Positions 7,538 through 20,216 of a stretch of 64,000 nucleotides of DNA are shown here, piece after piece. The notes beneath the pieces were generated by a model that saw only the letters and a program-made list of their open reading frames with translations, had not been told where the DNA came from and did not search any database. The stretch comes from Rhodospirillales bacterium (GTDB lineage Bacteria; Pseudomonadota; Alphaproteobacteria; SP197): assembly GCA_014323865.1 (NCBI GenBank), contig JACONG010000014.1, positions 89,952-153,951 of the forward strand, in the 5' to 3' direction. Position 1 is the stretch's first letter; each line of letters begins with the position of its first letter. The position numbers and the translations under genes are program-made.

Positions 7538-8913
7538 CGGCGACTTCGCCCGTATCGGCGACCAGCAGCTTCCAGCCCCTGGCGGTGGTGCTGTCGAGGT
7601 TGGGTGGCCGGCCATGAAGTAGAGCCGATCGCGGTCTTCGCCCTGGGCCGTGCAGAAACGATGCTGCAGGTAGAAGAGGGAGGTGTCGCCTGGAGGTAGA
7701 GCTGAATGCGGACGGATGCCGGGGTGCTGCTCAAATCGTCGGCGGTAACGCGATAGATCAGGCTGTCCATGCCATTGCCGTCGGCGTAGTCCGGATCGTC
7801 ACCGACCGCCGTCGATGCCCATGTCCTTGTCGGCCCCGAGCGCGATGTCGCCGCGATCGCTCTCAGGTAGATAGCCGTGGGACAGGAGCCGGTCGTTCTT
7901 CACCTCGGTGCAGATCGACAGGAACGAGGTCGTCAACTGGCCGGCGGGTTCGGCGTCAAGGCCGCACTGCGGGCCGGGACCGTCACCGGGCGTGCTCACG
8001 AACTCCTGATAGATCTGGGCCTGGTCGACGATCTCGCGGCCGTGTAGTCGAGCGAATCAATCGCCTTGTTCACCATCATCGGATCGACGGTGCGGACTCC
8101 CATCACGTCGGGGAACTGCTGGCCCATTATCACCAGGAAGATGTTGAGCCCAAGGAGGTCGTGGCGGTCGAAGCTTTCGCGCTCGGGAATGTCGATCGCA
8201 TAGGGGCCTGAGATGAACGCGGTCTCGGCCAAGGTCGAGTACTCCTGAATGCTGGCGATCTTCGAGACCGTGGGCGAGCCGTCGTCGGTGACGCACGGCA
8301 TGTGGCACTGCTGGCAGGTCTCGGGCGTCTTGCCCGCGCCGTGCAGCAGGTCGCCGTCGGGCGCATCGCTCGGTCACGGCGTGGCAGAGACGAACTCGCG
8401 GCTGAAGCTGCCGTATTCGTCTGTTGCGGCATGCTGGTCGATGTTGTACTGGCGCTGGCCCATGAAGCCGTGACGGCCCAGACAGGTGTTCTCGACTAGG
8501 GCGACTTCGTCGCCGGGCGCGCGGTTCTCCTCCATCCGGGTGTGCATCTCGGGCGATTACCAGATCACGAACGGCGAATGTGTGCTGTTGTACTGCGAGT
8601 GCCAGGCGCTATCGATCAACATGGCGGTGAAGGGCCAGGCGGCGCGCACCGTGATGGCGCGCACCCAGCCGGAATCGGTGTCGCGGTGGCACTAGTTGTC
8701 GAAATAGCGGGAGTAGATATTCTCGTAGGTGTCCAGCAACATGACGGCCGGATCGCGCATGGCGTCCTGAAGTTCGGCACAGACCGCGAAATCGATGACC
8801 GTGATCGGATCGGCGACCTCGGCCGGACAATCAGCCGCGAGTGCTGTGCCAGTATCCAAGTCGATGGCGGCCACAATATCTATCGTCAAACGAGTCACGG
8901 ATCCGTGTATCAA
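7530..8913 (-). pseudogene. Decayed multihaem cytochrome c family protein
   Basis: Reading the minus strand in several frames gives one coherent protein: VTRLTIDIVAAIDLD, LLDTYENIYSRYFDN, then (after a stop) CHRDTDSGWVRAITVRAAW, later CLGRHGFMGQRQYNID, TCQQCHMPCVTDDGSP, a long segment with GVRTVDPMMVN, and finally DSTTARGWKLLVADTG ending at the TGA over 7530-7532. One CxxCH haem motif (CQQCH) survives. Another is degraded (CLGRH), and CHRD is the remnant of a third. At least three frame changes and an in-frame stop separate the pieces. Such proteins are normally periplasmic electron carriers. The 5' end, including any signal peptide, is not recognisable. Confidence 0.75.
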
Positions 8914-8994
8914 GCGCCTCCCTATGGTCCGCCATCCGTCCCGTGGTGGCGATGTGCCTCTCGCGTCAATAAGACAACGATCGGGTAAACAAGC

Positions 8995-10146
8995 CTAGAT
9001 TTCGATCAGCTTGAGGCTTTCGCCGTCGGGTGCAAGTGCCAGCTTTCCGGCCTTCAGGCGGCGGGCGTCCTTGCCGAAAATCTCGTTGCGCCAGCCGTGT
9101 ACTAGCGGGCTGTCGGGGTCGTCTTGAGCGGCGAACCGCTCGACCTCCGACATGTTGGCGACGAGCCGTGGGGCGACGCCCTCCATCTCGCACTTGGCGC
9201 GCAACAGGGTTTTCATCAGGTCGACCAGCGCAGCGGGCGCAGCGGGCGGCGGCCGTTCGTTCATTTCCTTCTTCGGCAGGTCATCGTCCGACAACGCGAG
9301 CGCACGTCCGACGGCTGCCAGCATGCCCTTGCCGTTGTTGCTGCGGGCCATGCCCTGGGGCACCAGCCGGATCGTATCCATCTCTTCCAACGATTTCGGC
9401 AGCTGCAGGGCGATCTGAACGAGAGCATCGTCCTTGATGATACGGTTACGCGGGATATCCTTGGCCTGCGCGGTCTTCTCGCGCCATGCGGCGAGCTCGC
9501 GCAGGGCCGCCATCTGACGCGGCTTGCATCCCTTCATCTTGATCCGCTGCCAGACCTGATCGATGTCGACCCGATAGGTGTCGGCGCTGGTCAGCACCGC
9601 CATCTCCTCCTCGATCCAGGCAGTGCGGCCTTTCTTCTCCAAGGTCGCGGCGATCGACTCATAAACCGGGCGCAGGTGCGTGACGTCGGCCAGCGCATAT
9701 TTGATCTGCTTGTCGGTCAGGGGGCGGCGGCACCAGTCGGTGAAACGCGAATCCTTGTCGACATGCTGGCCGATGACTTTGCGCACGATCGCCTCATAGC
9801 CGATCTGGTCGCCGAAGTCGCAGACCATGGCCGCCACCTGGGTGTCGAACACCGGATGCGGCACGTGGCTGGTCATGTGAAAGAAGATTTCGAGGTCCTG
9901 GCGGGCAGCGTGGAAGACCTTCAACACGCTCTCGTCGGCCAGAAGATCGAAGAAAGGCTGGAGGTCAATCCCGTTGGTCCGCGGGTCGATCGCGGCGACC
10001 TCGTCCTTGCCGGCGATCTGGATCAGGCAGAGCTGGGACCAGTAGGTCCGCTCGCGCATGAATTCGGTGTCGATGGTGACATAGGGCTCATCGCGCAGCT
10101 GCGCGCACAGGGCGGCAACGTCGGCGGAATCGGTTAAAACAATCAT
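8995..10146 (-). CDS. rnd: Ribonuclease D
   Basis: RNase D is a 3'-5' exoribonuclease that trims tRNA and other stable RNA precursors. The 383-residue product has the DEDDy exonuclease residues: Asp26 and Glu28 (IDTEF), Asp84 (AARQDLEIF), and Tyr150/Asp154 (KYALADVTHL). These are followed by a helical HRDC-like region around 200-290 that helps bind RNA. Full length and intact. The start is the ATG at 10146, since the protein begins directly with MIVLTDSADVAAL. It diverges from aspS across about 170 bp, a pairing often seen in alphaproteobacteria. Confidence 0.95.
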   Translation of the reverse strand: MIVLTDSADVAALCAQLRDEPYVTIDTEFMRERTYWSQLCLIQIAGKDEVAAIDPRTNGIDLQPFFDLLADESVLKVFHAARQDLEIFFHMTSHVPHPVFDTQVAAMVCDFGDQIGYEAIVRKVIGQHVDKDSRFTDWCRRPLTDKQIKYALADVTHLRPVYESIAATLEKKGRTAWIEEEMAVLTSADTYRVDIDQVWQRIKMKGCKPRQMAALRELAAWREKTAQAKDIPRNRIIKDDALVQIALQLPKSLEEMDTIRLVPQGMARSNNGKGMLAAVGRALALSDDDLPKKEMNERPPPAAPAALVDLMKTLLRAKCEMEGVAPRLVANMSEVERFAAQDDPDSPLVHGWRNEIFGKDARRLKAGKLALAPDGESLKLIEI

Positions 10147-10316
10147 AACCCCTCTCTCTACAGGGTTTTGATGACGAGTCTACAGTTCGACGTTGATGCT
10201 CGCTTGCATTCACTCGGCCCGGCCCCTGCCTGCCTTGACATTGGTGGGGCCAAGGCGTTGATTGCGCGCCTCGGTACAGGGCCGGGAAAACGACGATGAT
10301 TCCGGGCAATTCGACC

Positions 10317-12122
10317 ATGCACCGCTACCGCACACACACCTGCGGCGACCTTTGCCGCGACCACGTCGGCGAGATCGTTCGCCTGTCGGGCTGGGTTCAC
10401 CGTAAGCGCGACCACGGCAACCTGCTGTTCGTCGACTTGCGCGACCATTATGGCATGACGCAGTGCGTGATCGAAACCGACGGCGAACACTTCCCCGTGG
10501 TCGAGGCCGTGCGCAGCGAAAGCGTCGTGACGATCGAGGGCCCCGTCGTTGCCCGTACCGACGAGACAGTGAACCCCGACCTGCCGACGGGCCATGTCGA
10601 GGTCCGCATTCGTGCCTTCGATGTGCTGTCGGCAGCCGAGATCCTGCCCATGCCGGTGTTCGGCGAGGTCGACTATCCTGAGGATATGCGCCTGCGCTAC
10701 CGCTTCCTCGATCTCCGGCGCGAGCAGATGCAGAAGAACATCGTGCTGCGCTCGAAGGTCATCCACTCGATCCGCATGCGCATGGTTGAGGCCGGCTTCA
10801 CCGAGTTCCAGACCCCGATCCTGACGGCCTCGAGTCCCGAAGGCGCGCGCGACTTCCTGGTGCCCAGCCGCCTGCATCCCGGCGAGTTCTACGCCTTGCC
10901 GCAGGCCCCGCAGCAGTTCAAGCAGCTGGTCATGGCCTCGGGCTTCGACCGCTATTTCCAGATCGCACCCTGCTTCCGCGACGAGGATGCGCGCGCCGAC
11001 CGTTCGCCTGGCGAGTTCTACCAGCTCGATGTCGAGATGAACTTCGTGACCCAGGAGGACGTGCTTTCGACCATCGAACCGGTCATGCACGGCGTCTTTG
11101 AGGAATTCGCCGACCGGCCCGTCACGCCCATGCCGTTCCCGCGCATCGGCTTTGACGAGGCCATGCTGAAGTACGGCACCGACAAGCCCGATCTCCGCAA
11201 CCCGGTTATCAACGCTGACGTCACGGCCACGTTCGCCGAGTCCGACTTCAAGATCTTCAGGAGTCAAATCGAGAAGGGTGCAGTGGCGTGCGCCATTCCG
11301 GCACCCGGTGCGGGCGGGCGGCCGCGCAGCTTCTTCGACAAGATGATCGGCTTCGCCCAGGACAACGGTGCGAAGGGTCTAGCCTACATCATCTTCGAGG
11401 ATGGCGCTGGCAAGGGGCCGATCGCCAAGCTGATGAAGGACACAGAGCTCCAGCAGATCCGCGAGCTCGCGGGCGTGGGCGACGGCGATGCCGTTTTCTT
11501 CTCCTGCGCGGCCAAGGGTGAGGCCGAACGCATCGCCGGTCTCGTACGCACCCGCGTCGGTACCGAACTCGGTCTGCTCGAGGAGAACGTCTATCGCTTC
11601 TGCTGGATCGTCGACTATCCGATGTACGAGTACGACGAGAAGGAAAAGCGCATCGACTTCAGCCACAACCCTTTCTCGATGCCCCAGGGCGGTCTTGAGG
11701 CGCTGGAGTCCAGGGACCCGCTCGAGATCCTCGCCTACCAGTACGACATCGTCTGCAACGGCGTGGAGCTCTGCTCGGGTGCCATCCGGAACCACGAGCC
11801 TGACACCATGGTGAAGGCCTTCGAGATCGCGGGCTACACGGCCAAGGACGTTGAGGAGCGCTTCGGCGCGCTGTTCAACGCCTTCCAGTACGGCACCCCG
11901 CCGCACGGCGGCTTGGCACCCGGCATCGACCGCATCGTCATGCTGCTCGCCGACGAGCACAACATCCGCCAGATCACGCTGTTCCCCATGAACCAGCAGG
12001 CCCAGGACCTGATGATGGGCGCACCCGGCGAAGCCGCCACCCACCATCTGCACGAACTCCATCTCCGCATGTCTGCCGAAGCCGAACAGCGCCTCAAGGA
12101 CAAGGCCGCAGGCGAGGGCTGA
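10317..12122 (+). CDS. aspS: Aspartyl-tRNA synthetase
   Basis: This class II synthetase charges tRNA-Asp. The 601-residue product shows the bacterial layout: an N-terminal anticodon-binding OB fold, the catalytic core with motif 2 ([20 protein letters not shown], about 214-233), a GAD insertion domain, and motif 3 near 531-545 ([14 protein letters not shown]). An in-frame ATG lies 21 nt upstream, but the ATG at 10317 gives the family-typical [10 protein letters not shown]. The OB-fold loop reads RDHGNL with His33, the residue type linked in Pseudomonas to non-discriminating enzymes that also charge tRNA-Asn. Whether that applies here depends on whether the genome has AsnRS, which is outside this window. 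Confidence 0.97.
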   Translation: MHRYRTHTCGDLCRDHVGEIVRLSGWVHRKRDHGNLLFVDLRDHYGMTQCVIETDGEHFPVVEAVRSESVVTIEGPVVARTDETVNPDLPTGHVEVRIRAFDVLSAAEILPMPVFGEVDYPEDMRLRYRFLDLRREQMQKNIVLRSKVIHSIRMRMVEAGFTEFQTPILTASSPEGARDFLVPSRLHPGEFYALPQAPQQFKQLVMASGFDRYFQIAPCFRDEDARADRSPGEFYQLDVEMNFVTQEDVLSTIEPVMHGVFEEFADRPVTPMPFPRIGFDEAMLKYGTDKPDLRNPVINADVTATFAESDFKIFRSQIEKGAVACAIPAPGAGGRPRSFFDKMIGFAQDNGAKGLAYIIFEDGAGKGPIAKLMKDTELQQIRELAGVGDGDAVFFSCAAKGEAERIAGLVRTRVGTELGLLEENVYRFCWIVDYPMYEYDEKEKRIDFSHNPFSMPQGGLEALESRDPLEILAYQYDIVCNGVELCSGAIRNHEPDTMVKAFEIAGYTAKDVEERFGALFNAFQYGTPPHGGLAPGIDRIVMLLADEHNIRQITLFPMNQQAQDLMMGAPGEAATHHLHELHLRMSAEAEQRLKDKAAGEG

Positions 12123-12126
12123 CCGC

Positions 12127-12213
12127 ACGAACCTTCCCTCGCCCTACTTGGGAGAGGGATGCGGAGCCTTGGCGAGAAACGAGCCTAGGTGGAGCTGGGT
12201 GAGGGGGAACTGA
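12127..12213. repeat. Degenerate copy of the purN-downstream palindrome family
   Basis: Blocks CCCTCGCCC, GGGAGAGGG, GGCGAGAAACGAGCC and GGGTGAGGGGG follow aspS in the same style as the palindromes at 1981-2095, but the stems are eroded. It is probably a related dispersed intergenic repeat, here just after the aspS stop codon, where it may contribute to termination. Confidence 0.35.
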
Positions 12214-12238
12214 CCTGATCAGGCGCGCCAGCCACTGC

Positions 12239-12352
12239 GTCATCCCGGCCGAACAACGCGAGAGTCAGGATATCGGTCCGCGATGATCAGAAGGTGGTGC
12301 GCTGCCGGAATACCGGATTGGTGCGGCTGTGCCGCTTGTCCTGGATGACACG
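12239..12352. repeat. Second intergenic element with GTCATCC/GGATGAC ends
   Basis: The spacer between aspS and panB opens with CGTCATCCCGGCC and closes with GTCCTGGATGACACG, giving imperfect inverted ends like those of the element at 475-583. The interior differs and is not clearly palindromic. This suggests two members of a short dispersed repeat family with conserved tips, or independent terminators of similar design. Confidence 0.4.
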
Positions 12353-12354
12353 AT

Positions 12355-13233
12355 TCAGGTGCCGAAGGCCGGTTTCTTCTTGCGCTGCTTGAAGGTGTGC
12401 TCAGGCCCGGGGAAGCGGCGGTGCCTCACGTCGTCGGCGTAGGCGATGACGGCCTCTTCCATGAGCTTGCCAAGTTCGGCGTAACGTTTGACGAACTTCG
12501 GTTTGAACGTGTCGAACATGCCGGTCATGTCCTCGGTGACAAGGATCTGGCCGTCGCAGGCGGCCGAGGCGCCGATGCCGATGGTGGAGACCGGGCACTT
12601 TTCGGTCAGCTCGGCCGCCACGGTCTCGACCACACCCTCGACGACGATGGCGAAGGCACCGGCCTCGGCGATCGCCTGGGCGTCCTTGATGATGCTCCGG
12701 CGGGCGGTGTCGGAATGACCCTTGGACTTGAACTGGCCCGCCGACTTCACCTTCTGCGGCATCAGCCCGACATGGCCCATCACCGGGATGCCGCGCTTCA
12801 CGGCTGCTTCAACGGTGCCCCCGAGACCTGCGCCGCCTTCCATTTTCACGGCATCGCAGCCGGTCGCGTCCATCACGCGCCAGGCGTTGTCGAGCGCGCG
12901 GTCGCGGTTGTGTTCATAGGTGCCGAAGGGCATGTCGACGATGACGATCGTGTTCTTGGCCGCCTGGGCGACGGCGTAACCGTGGCGGATCATGGTGTCG
13001 AGGTCGATCGTGCGTGTGGTTTCCATGCCGTAAAGCACCATAGCGAGCGAATCGCCGACCAGCATGAAGTCGACATGGCGGTCGAGGCAGCGCGCGGTGG
13101 GCGCGGTGTAGGCCGTCAACCCCACGATGGGTTTGCCGCCCTTGGGCCCCAGCAGTTCGTGGTGCGCCAAGCCGGAGATCAGACGCGCCGAGCACCGGCG
13201 GTCGCCCTTACTTTTCTCGGTCCACAGCGACAT
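12355..13233 (-). CDS. panB: 3-methyl-2-oxobutanoate hydroxymethyltransferase
   Basis: PanB transfers a hydroxymethyl group from methylene-THF to ketoisovalerate to make ketopantoate, the first step of pantothenate (CoA precursor) synthesis. The 292-residue product has LTAYTAP, the VGDSLAMVLYG metal/substrate loop, MGHVGLMPQ and the catalytic-Glu region IVVEGV. It is slightly longer than most PanBs because of a short N-terminal leader (SLWTEKSKGDRR). The ATG at 13233 overlaps the end of panC by 26 nt, so a start further downstream cannot be excluded. The order panC-panB on the minus strand makes a two-gene pantothenate operon. Confidence 0.94.
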   Translation of the reverse strand: MSLWTEKSKGDRRCSARLISGLAHHELLGPKGGKPIVGLTAYTAPTARCLDRHVDFMLVGDSLAMVLYGMETTRTIDLDTMIRHGYAVAQAAKNTIVIVDMPFGTYEHNRDRALDNAWRVMDATGCDAVKMEGGAGLGGTVEAAVKRGIPVMGHVGLMPQKVKSAGQFKSKGHSDTARRSIIKDAQAIAEAGAFAIVVEGVVETVAAELTEKCPVSTIGIGASAACDGQILVTEDMTGMFDTFKPKFVKRYAELGKLMEEAVIAYADDVRHRRFPGPEHTFKQRKKKPAFGT

Positions 13234-14053
13234 TGTCGATCAGCCGTGTTGTGTTGAGGCGCACCGCCGCCAGCAGGCGACCCGCACCGTCCCCCGATTC
13301 AAGCGGGGTCAGCGTAGCCGCATCGCGCAGGGTGAGATAGTCCACCCGATCGAAGTTGCCTTCAAGTGTCTGCCGTCCCGCCGACAGCGCGACATCGACA
13401 GGCGTGCCCGCCCGGACCGCCGCCGCGGTTTCGATCAGCGTGGCATGAAGGGCAGGGGCCCGGGCACGATCTTCGTCGCTCAGATAGGCATTGCGCGACG
13501 ACATTGCGAGCCCGTCGGCCTCCCGCACCGTCTCAACGCCTACAATCTGCGTCCTGAGATCAAGATCGCGCGCGAGCTGCGTGACAACGATGAGCTGCTG
13601 GTAGTCCTTCTGGCCGAACACCGCGATGTCGGCCTCGGCCTGGATCAGCAGCTTGGCGACCACCGTGGCGACGCCGGTGAAGAACCCGTGGCGATGGTCG
13701 GCCTCCAATCCCTCGGCCGGGCCTGCCATGCTGATCTGGGTCGCGAAGCCCTCGGCATACATTGCCGCCGCATCCGGCGCATAGAGCAGGTCGAGGCCGG
13801 CCTCGCGGAACAGTGTGGTATCGCTCGCCTCGTCGCGCGGGTAACGGTCGAGGTCCTCGCCCTCGGCAAACTGCCGCGGATTGACGAAGAGGCTCGCCAC
13901 GACCCGGTCGGCGCGGCTCCGGGCCAGCGCCACGAGTGCCAGGTGGCCCGCGTGCAGCGCGCCCATGGTCGGCACCAGCGCCACGGTGGCACCCTCGCGG
14001 CGCCAAGCGTCGGTCATCTGTCTCAGGTCGTTGACGGTGCGTACGGTGCGCAT
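13208..14053 (-). CDS. panC: Pantothenate synthetase (pantoate-beta-alanine ligase)
   Basis: PanC joins pantoate and beta-alanine through a pantoyl-adenylate, completing pantothenate synthesis. The 281-residue product has the nucleotidyltransferase signature PTMGALHAGH (28-37), the VFGQKDYQQL segment, and MSSRNAYLS, equivalent to the KMSKS loop. The frame is open further upstream, but the ATG at 14053 gives the normal MRTVRTVNDLR start. An ATG 12 nt earlier is the alternative. It overlaps panB by 26 nt at its 3' end, consistent with co-translation. Confidence 0.95.
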   Translation of the reverse strand: MRTVRTVNDLRQMTDAWRREGATVALVPTMGALHAGHLALVALARSRADRVVASLFVNPRQFAEGEDLDRYPRDEASDTTLFREAGLDLLYAPDAAAMYAEGFATQISMAGPAEGLEADHRHGFFTGVATVVAKLLIQAEADIAVFGQKDYQQLIVVTQLARDLDLRTQIVGVETVREADGLAMSSRNAYLSDEDRARAPALHATLIETAAAVRAGTPVDVALSAGRQTLEGNFDRVDYLTLRDAATLTPLESGDGAGRLLAAVRLNTTRLIDNVAVDREK

Positions 14054-14172
14054 GAGCCAGTCCATTCTGCGACCATTGTGCAGTGCGGCATAGAATTTCG
14101 CAATCGCAGCAACACGACAACACTGGCGACCGATCATCCGTCCCTGTAGCGTTCCCATACAGGAGGACGGCC

Positions 14173-14244
14173 ATGCGCTTCGAACAGTTGAAGACCTGCC
14201 TGCGGCTGCTTGCCGAGAGGGTGATGCTGCGGTTTGTGAATTAG
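14173..14244 (+). other. Short ORF with strong ribosome-binding site
   Basis: A 23-codon ORF (MRFEQLKTCLRLLAERVMLR...) starts 12 nt after the beginning of a perfect AGGAGG sequence at 14161-14166. It sits at the edge of the AT-richer insert downstream of panC on the opposite strand. I do not recognise the peptide. It may be the truncated 5' end of a former gene whose remainder was lost when the adjacent DNA was rearranged. A leader peptide is the other possibility. Confidence 0.3.
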
Positions 14245-14368
14245 AGGGTGGGAGGATCGATCTTTGGCTCTAGTAGGTTTGTGCACACACCTGGCGCATA
14301 ACTCTGAGTTCCATTTCTCATCGATCTTGACGTCAAGATTGATATCCTCGCAGGTAGCGAGGAAACGG

Positions 14369-14872
14369 ATGGCCAAACAGTGACTAGGAGTCGTTCGAGA
14401 CTCAATCATCTCATATCTTGCGGAACTAGGTCGTGATGCGTCGATCGCCGAGATCACTGCTGCCGCTGGTCAGTGCCTCGGAGATGTTTCTGCTTCGTCC
14501 GTACGTTCCTATCTCAGACTCAACGTGCCTGATTTGTTCGAGCGTACTAGCAGAGGCAGATACAGACTCGTCAACGTTGAAAACAGTCTAAACGGAGACG
14601 GGACTCAGGAAACCTACAGTTTCCCATCGGTCGCAAATGGAGACGCTCAGCTCTATGCGGCCGATTGCTTCGATTGGTTAGCGAACCGCGAAGCAAGCTC
14701 ATTTCATGCTATCGTGACGGATCCGCCTTACGGATTGGTTGAATATACAGACAAGGAGAAAGCTAAGCTGAGAAATGGCAAAGATGGAGTCTGGAGGATT
14801 CCTCGATCCTTTGACGGCCATAAGCGTTGTCCGCGACACACAACTCGTAGAGCAAGGAAAAATGGAGATTAA
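14369..14872 (+). pseudogene. Broken DNA methyltransferase (DPPYG type)
   Basis: A GAGGAAACGG ribosome-binding region precedes ATG GCC AAA CAG TGA: the frame starts and is stopped at codon 5 (14381-14383). Beyond the stop the same frame encodes a winged-helix-like N-terminal region (VVRDSIISYLAELGRDASIA), then SSVRSYLRLN and SRGRYRL, then LYAADCFDWL and AIVTDPPYGLVEYTDKEKAK, the motif IV of an N6-adenine or N4-cytosine DNA methyltransferase. Homology ends shortly after SFDGHKR, so the AdoMet-binding C-terminal half is missing. Base composition is clearly more AT-rich than the flanks, pointing to horizontal acquisition. This is the remnant of a restriction-modification or orphan methylase gene. 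Confidence 0.8.
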
Positions 14873-15029
14873 ACTGTTCTGCGTTGACTGGCTATCGTAC
14901 AAACATGTAGGGCAACCTATCGCTTTAGTAAGCTTATCTTTACTTTAGAACTTGTTGTTGGCGAATACAAGAACTGCATCCGATTAAGTTGAACAAATCT
15001 ACCTTTGCACATTCCTAAAGTATATCTCC
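14873..15029. other. AT-rich non-coding remainder of the methyltransferase insert
   Basis: This stretch has no convincing ORF, repeat or RNA. It shares the low GC of the preceding relic (many TTTAGTAAGC- and CTTTACTTTAG-like runs) and returns to genome-typical composition just before the nrdJ terminator. It is best seen as leftover foreign DNA. No target-site duplication or tRNA fragment could be recognised at its borders by eye. Confidence 0.5.
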
Positions 15030-15055
15030 AAAAAAGTGAGCGCGATTGCTCGCGC
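15030..15055 (-). terminator. Rho-independent terminator of nrdJ
   Basis: On the minus strand GCGCGA-GCAA-TCGCGC forms a perfect 6-bp GC-rich hairpin (15055 to 15040), followed by TCAC and a run of six T (15035-15030). It lies about 87 nt beyond the nrdJ stop codon and is correctly oriented for that gene. The four-base gap between stem and T-run makes it less than ideal. Confidence 0.55.
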
Positions 15056-15141
15056 CCCAAGTCAGGGAGAACACACCATAAGCTGGCGACCGGCCCGCGG
15101 ATACAGGCTTGGGCCACCCACGTCTGCAACGGTTGAGCGGG

Positions 15142-18789
<3,648 letters not shown>

Positions 18790-18984
18790 TGCCCCTGTCC
18801 CCATATCGTTCTGCGACCTCAGGCAAGGGTCGCTGTGTGTTTCAACGAACGCGGCAAGGGACCCGGATTTGTTCTTCCAGTGGTTGAGCCCACGAAATCT
18901 ACTATGTCGTGGCTCACCTGACCCAGCCCGCTACTGCTTGAGTATGGTGGCGAAACGATGGCGGGCGGTCAAGCAGATTTTGGG

Positions 18985-19025
18985 GTCACATTATCCACAC
19001 ATACAAGATGCTGTGTCGCTGTGAC
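18985..19025. promoter_or_regulatory. DnaA box within a larger dyad upstream of nrdJ
   Basis: TTATCCACA at 18991-18999 is a perfect consensus DnaA box. It is framed by GTCACA (18985-18990) and TGTGAC (19020-19025), with ACACA and TGTGT also opposed inside, so the whole 41-bp block has imperfect dyad symmetry. It is about 200 bp upstream of nrdJ and 310 bp upstream of the NDUFA12 gene. In E. coli DnaA regulates the class I nrdAB promoter, so a comparable link of dNTP supply to replication initiation is plausible, but this is inference. The rest of the 544-bp divergent spacer (18790-19333) holds a GAGCCCACGA/TCGTGGCTC hairpin at 18886-18914 and no gene. Confidence 0.45.
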
Positions 19026-19333
19026 AATTTCACGACTTACAATCATGACCTTAACGAGAGGTGTGGATGCATGGCGGAAAGCACTTTGATTTCATCCTTT
19101 TGCAGCGGCAAGTTTATTGTTTGAAGGACTCCAAACTCGGCGATGAAATTCTTGAGACCGCTCGACAGACGCTCTCGACTCGGGGCAGAAGAACCCTGTA
19201 GATAGCCGCGGAATTTGTTTTGGCTGCAGTTTTTCGGTCGCCGTCCGATCATCGGATCTGGACGTTCCGGCACCGCAAAAGGCAAGATGGGCTGGGCCAA
19301 CGATTCGAGGGCAGCACAGTAGCGCGGGGCTTC

Positions 19334-19696
19334 ATGGCAACGCTGGGTACGATGATTTACACATGGTGGAAGGGCGAACCCGTCGGTGAGGACGAGTTCG
19401 GCAACCGCTACTACCAAGAGAAGGGCAGGGCCGAAGGCCGCTGGCGCCGCCGCTGGGTGGTCTATAAGGGCCGGCCGGAGGCGTCTAAGGTGCCGCCAGA
19501 CTGGCATGCTTGGCTGCACCGCACGATCAATGAGCCGCCCAGTGCGAGCCCGCTGCTTGCCAAGGACTGGGAGAAGACCCATCTGCCCAACCTGACCGGC
19601 ACCAAGGCCGCCTATCTGCCACAGGGTCACGTGCTGCGCGGCGGCAAGCGCGCAGCGGCGACCGGTGACTACGAGGCTTGGCAGCCCGAGGGCTGA
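19334..19696 (+). CDS. NADH:ubiquinone oxidoreductase accessory subunit NDUFA12
   Basis: This is a small accessory subunit of respiratory complex I, shared by mitochondria and alphaproteobacteria. The 120-residue product has the diagnostic pattern: TWWKGEPVGEDEFGNRYYQ, RRRWVVYKG, EASKVPPDWHAWLH and the C-terminal HLPNLTGT segment. It is therefore a strong indicator of alphaproteobacterial origin. The ATG at 19334 (MATLGTMIYTW) was chosen over upstream codons because the family starts just before the TWW motif. The second Met at residue 7 is possible. It is followed 13 nt later by mlaD, a common alphaproteobacterial arrangement. Confidence 0.93.
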   Translation: MATLGTMIYTWWKGEPVGEDEFGNRYYQEKGRAEGRWRRRWVVYKGRPEASKVPPDWHAWLHRTINEPPSASPLLAKDWEKTHLPNLTGTKAAYLPQGHVLRGGKRAAATGDYEAWQPEG

Positions 19697-19709
19697 CCGG
19701 AGCGCGACG

Positions 19710-20159
19710 ATGGGAGCAAAGACATTCGAAACCCTGGTCGGTGCGGCCGTTCTGCTGGTCGCGGTGATGTTCTTCTTCTTTGCCTACGAGAAGGCCGACG
19801 TCGCGAAGGTCTCGGGCTATCAGGTCAAGGCCGAGTTCAGTTCGGTCGGCGGCCTGAAGACCGGCGACGATGTCCGCATTGCCGGCATCAAGGTTGGCAC
19901 CGTGGCGTCGATGGAGCTTGATCCGGACTGGTACATCGCCTTGGTCACCATGTCGATAGATCCGGGAATTTTTCTTTCAGAAGACACGTTTGTATCGATT
20001 TCCTCAGAAAATTTCTTGGGTGGAAACTACGTCGCACTCCACCCGGGTGGCAGCACCGACATGGCGGCGGACGGCTACACCTTCACCCAGACCCAAGGTG
20101 CAGTGGACCTCATGGACATGATCTCGCGCGCACTCTTCGGCGGTGTCTCTGAGCAGTGA
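19710..20159 (+). CDS. mlaD: MCE-family lipid transport protein MlaD
   Basis: MlaD is the inner-membrane-anchored MCE ring protein that passes phospholipids between the inner membrane ABC transporter and periplasmic carriers, maintaining outer membrane asymmetry. The 149-residue product has one N-terminal transmembrane helix (ETLVGAAVLLVAVMFFFFAY, about 7-26), then the MCE domain: VKAEFSSVGGLKTGDDVRIAG, IKVGTV and the LGGNYVAL segment. The MlaEFB permease, ATPase and MlaC are not in the window, so the symbol rests on the domain and on the typical NDUFA12-mlaD-DUF2155 order. Confidence 0.9.
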   Translation: MGAKTFETLVGAAVLLVAVMFFFFAYEKADVAKVSGYQVKAEFSSVGGLKTGDDVRIAGIKVGTVASMELDPDWYIALVTMSIDPGIFLSEDTFVSISSENFLGGNYVALHPGGSTDMAADGYTFTQTQGAVDLMDMISRALFGGVSEQ

Positions 20160-20216
20160 TCGGAATCGCCCTTGTGCGGACTTGAGATCGCCGCAAAGGA
20201 TCAGCACATAGGCGCC

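Noticed and set aside
14873..15029. Insertion-sequence ends or a tRNA attachment site bordering the methyltransferase island
   Set aside because: No inverted terminal repeats, transposase fragment, direct repeats or tRNA segment could be identified at either border.
18790..19333. Cobalamin riboswitch or NrdR box controlling nrdJ
   Set aside because: I looked for a B12-box and for paired ACACNNTATNNNGTGT-type NrdR sites and found neither; only the DnaA box, a dyad and a small hairpin are visible.
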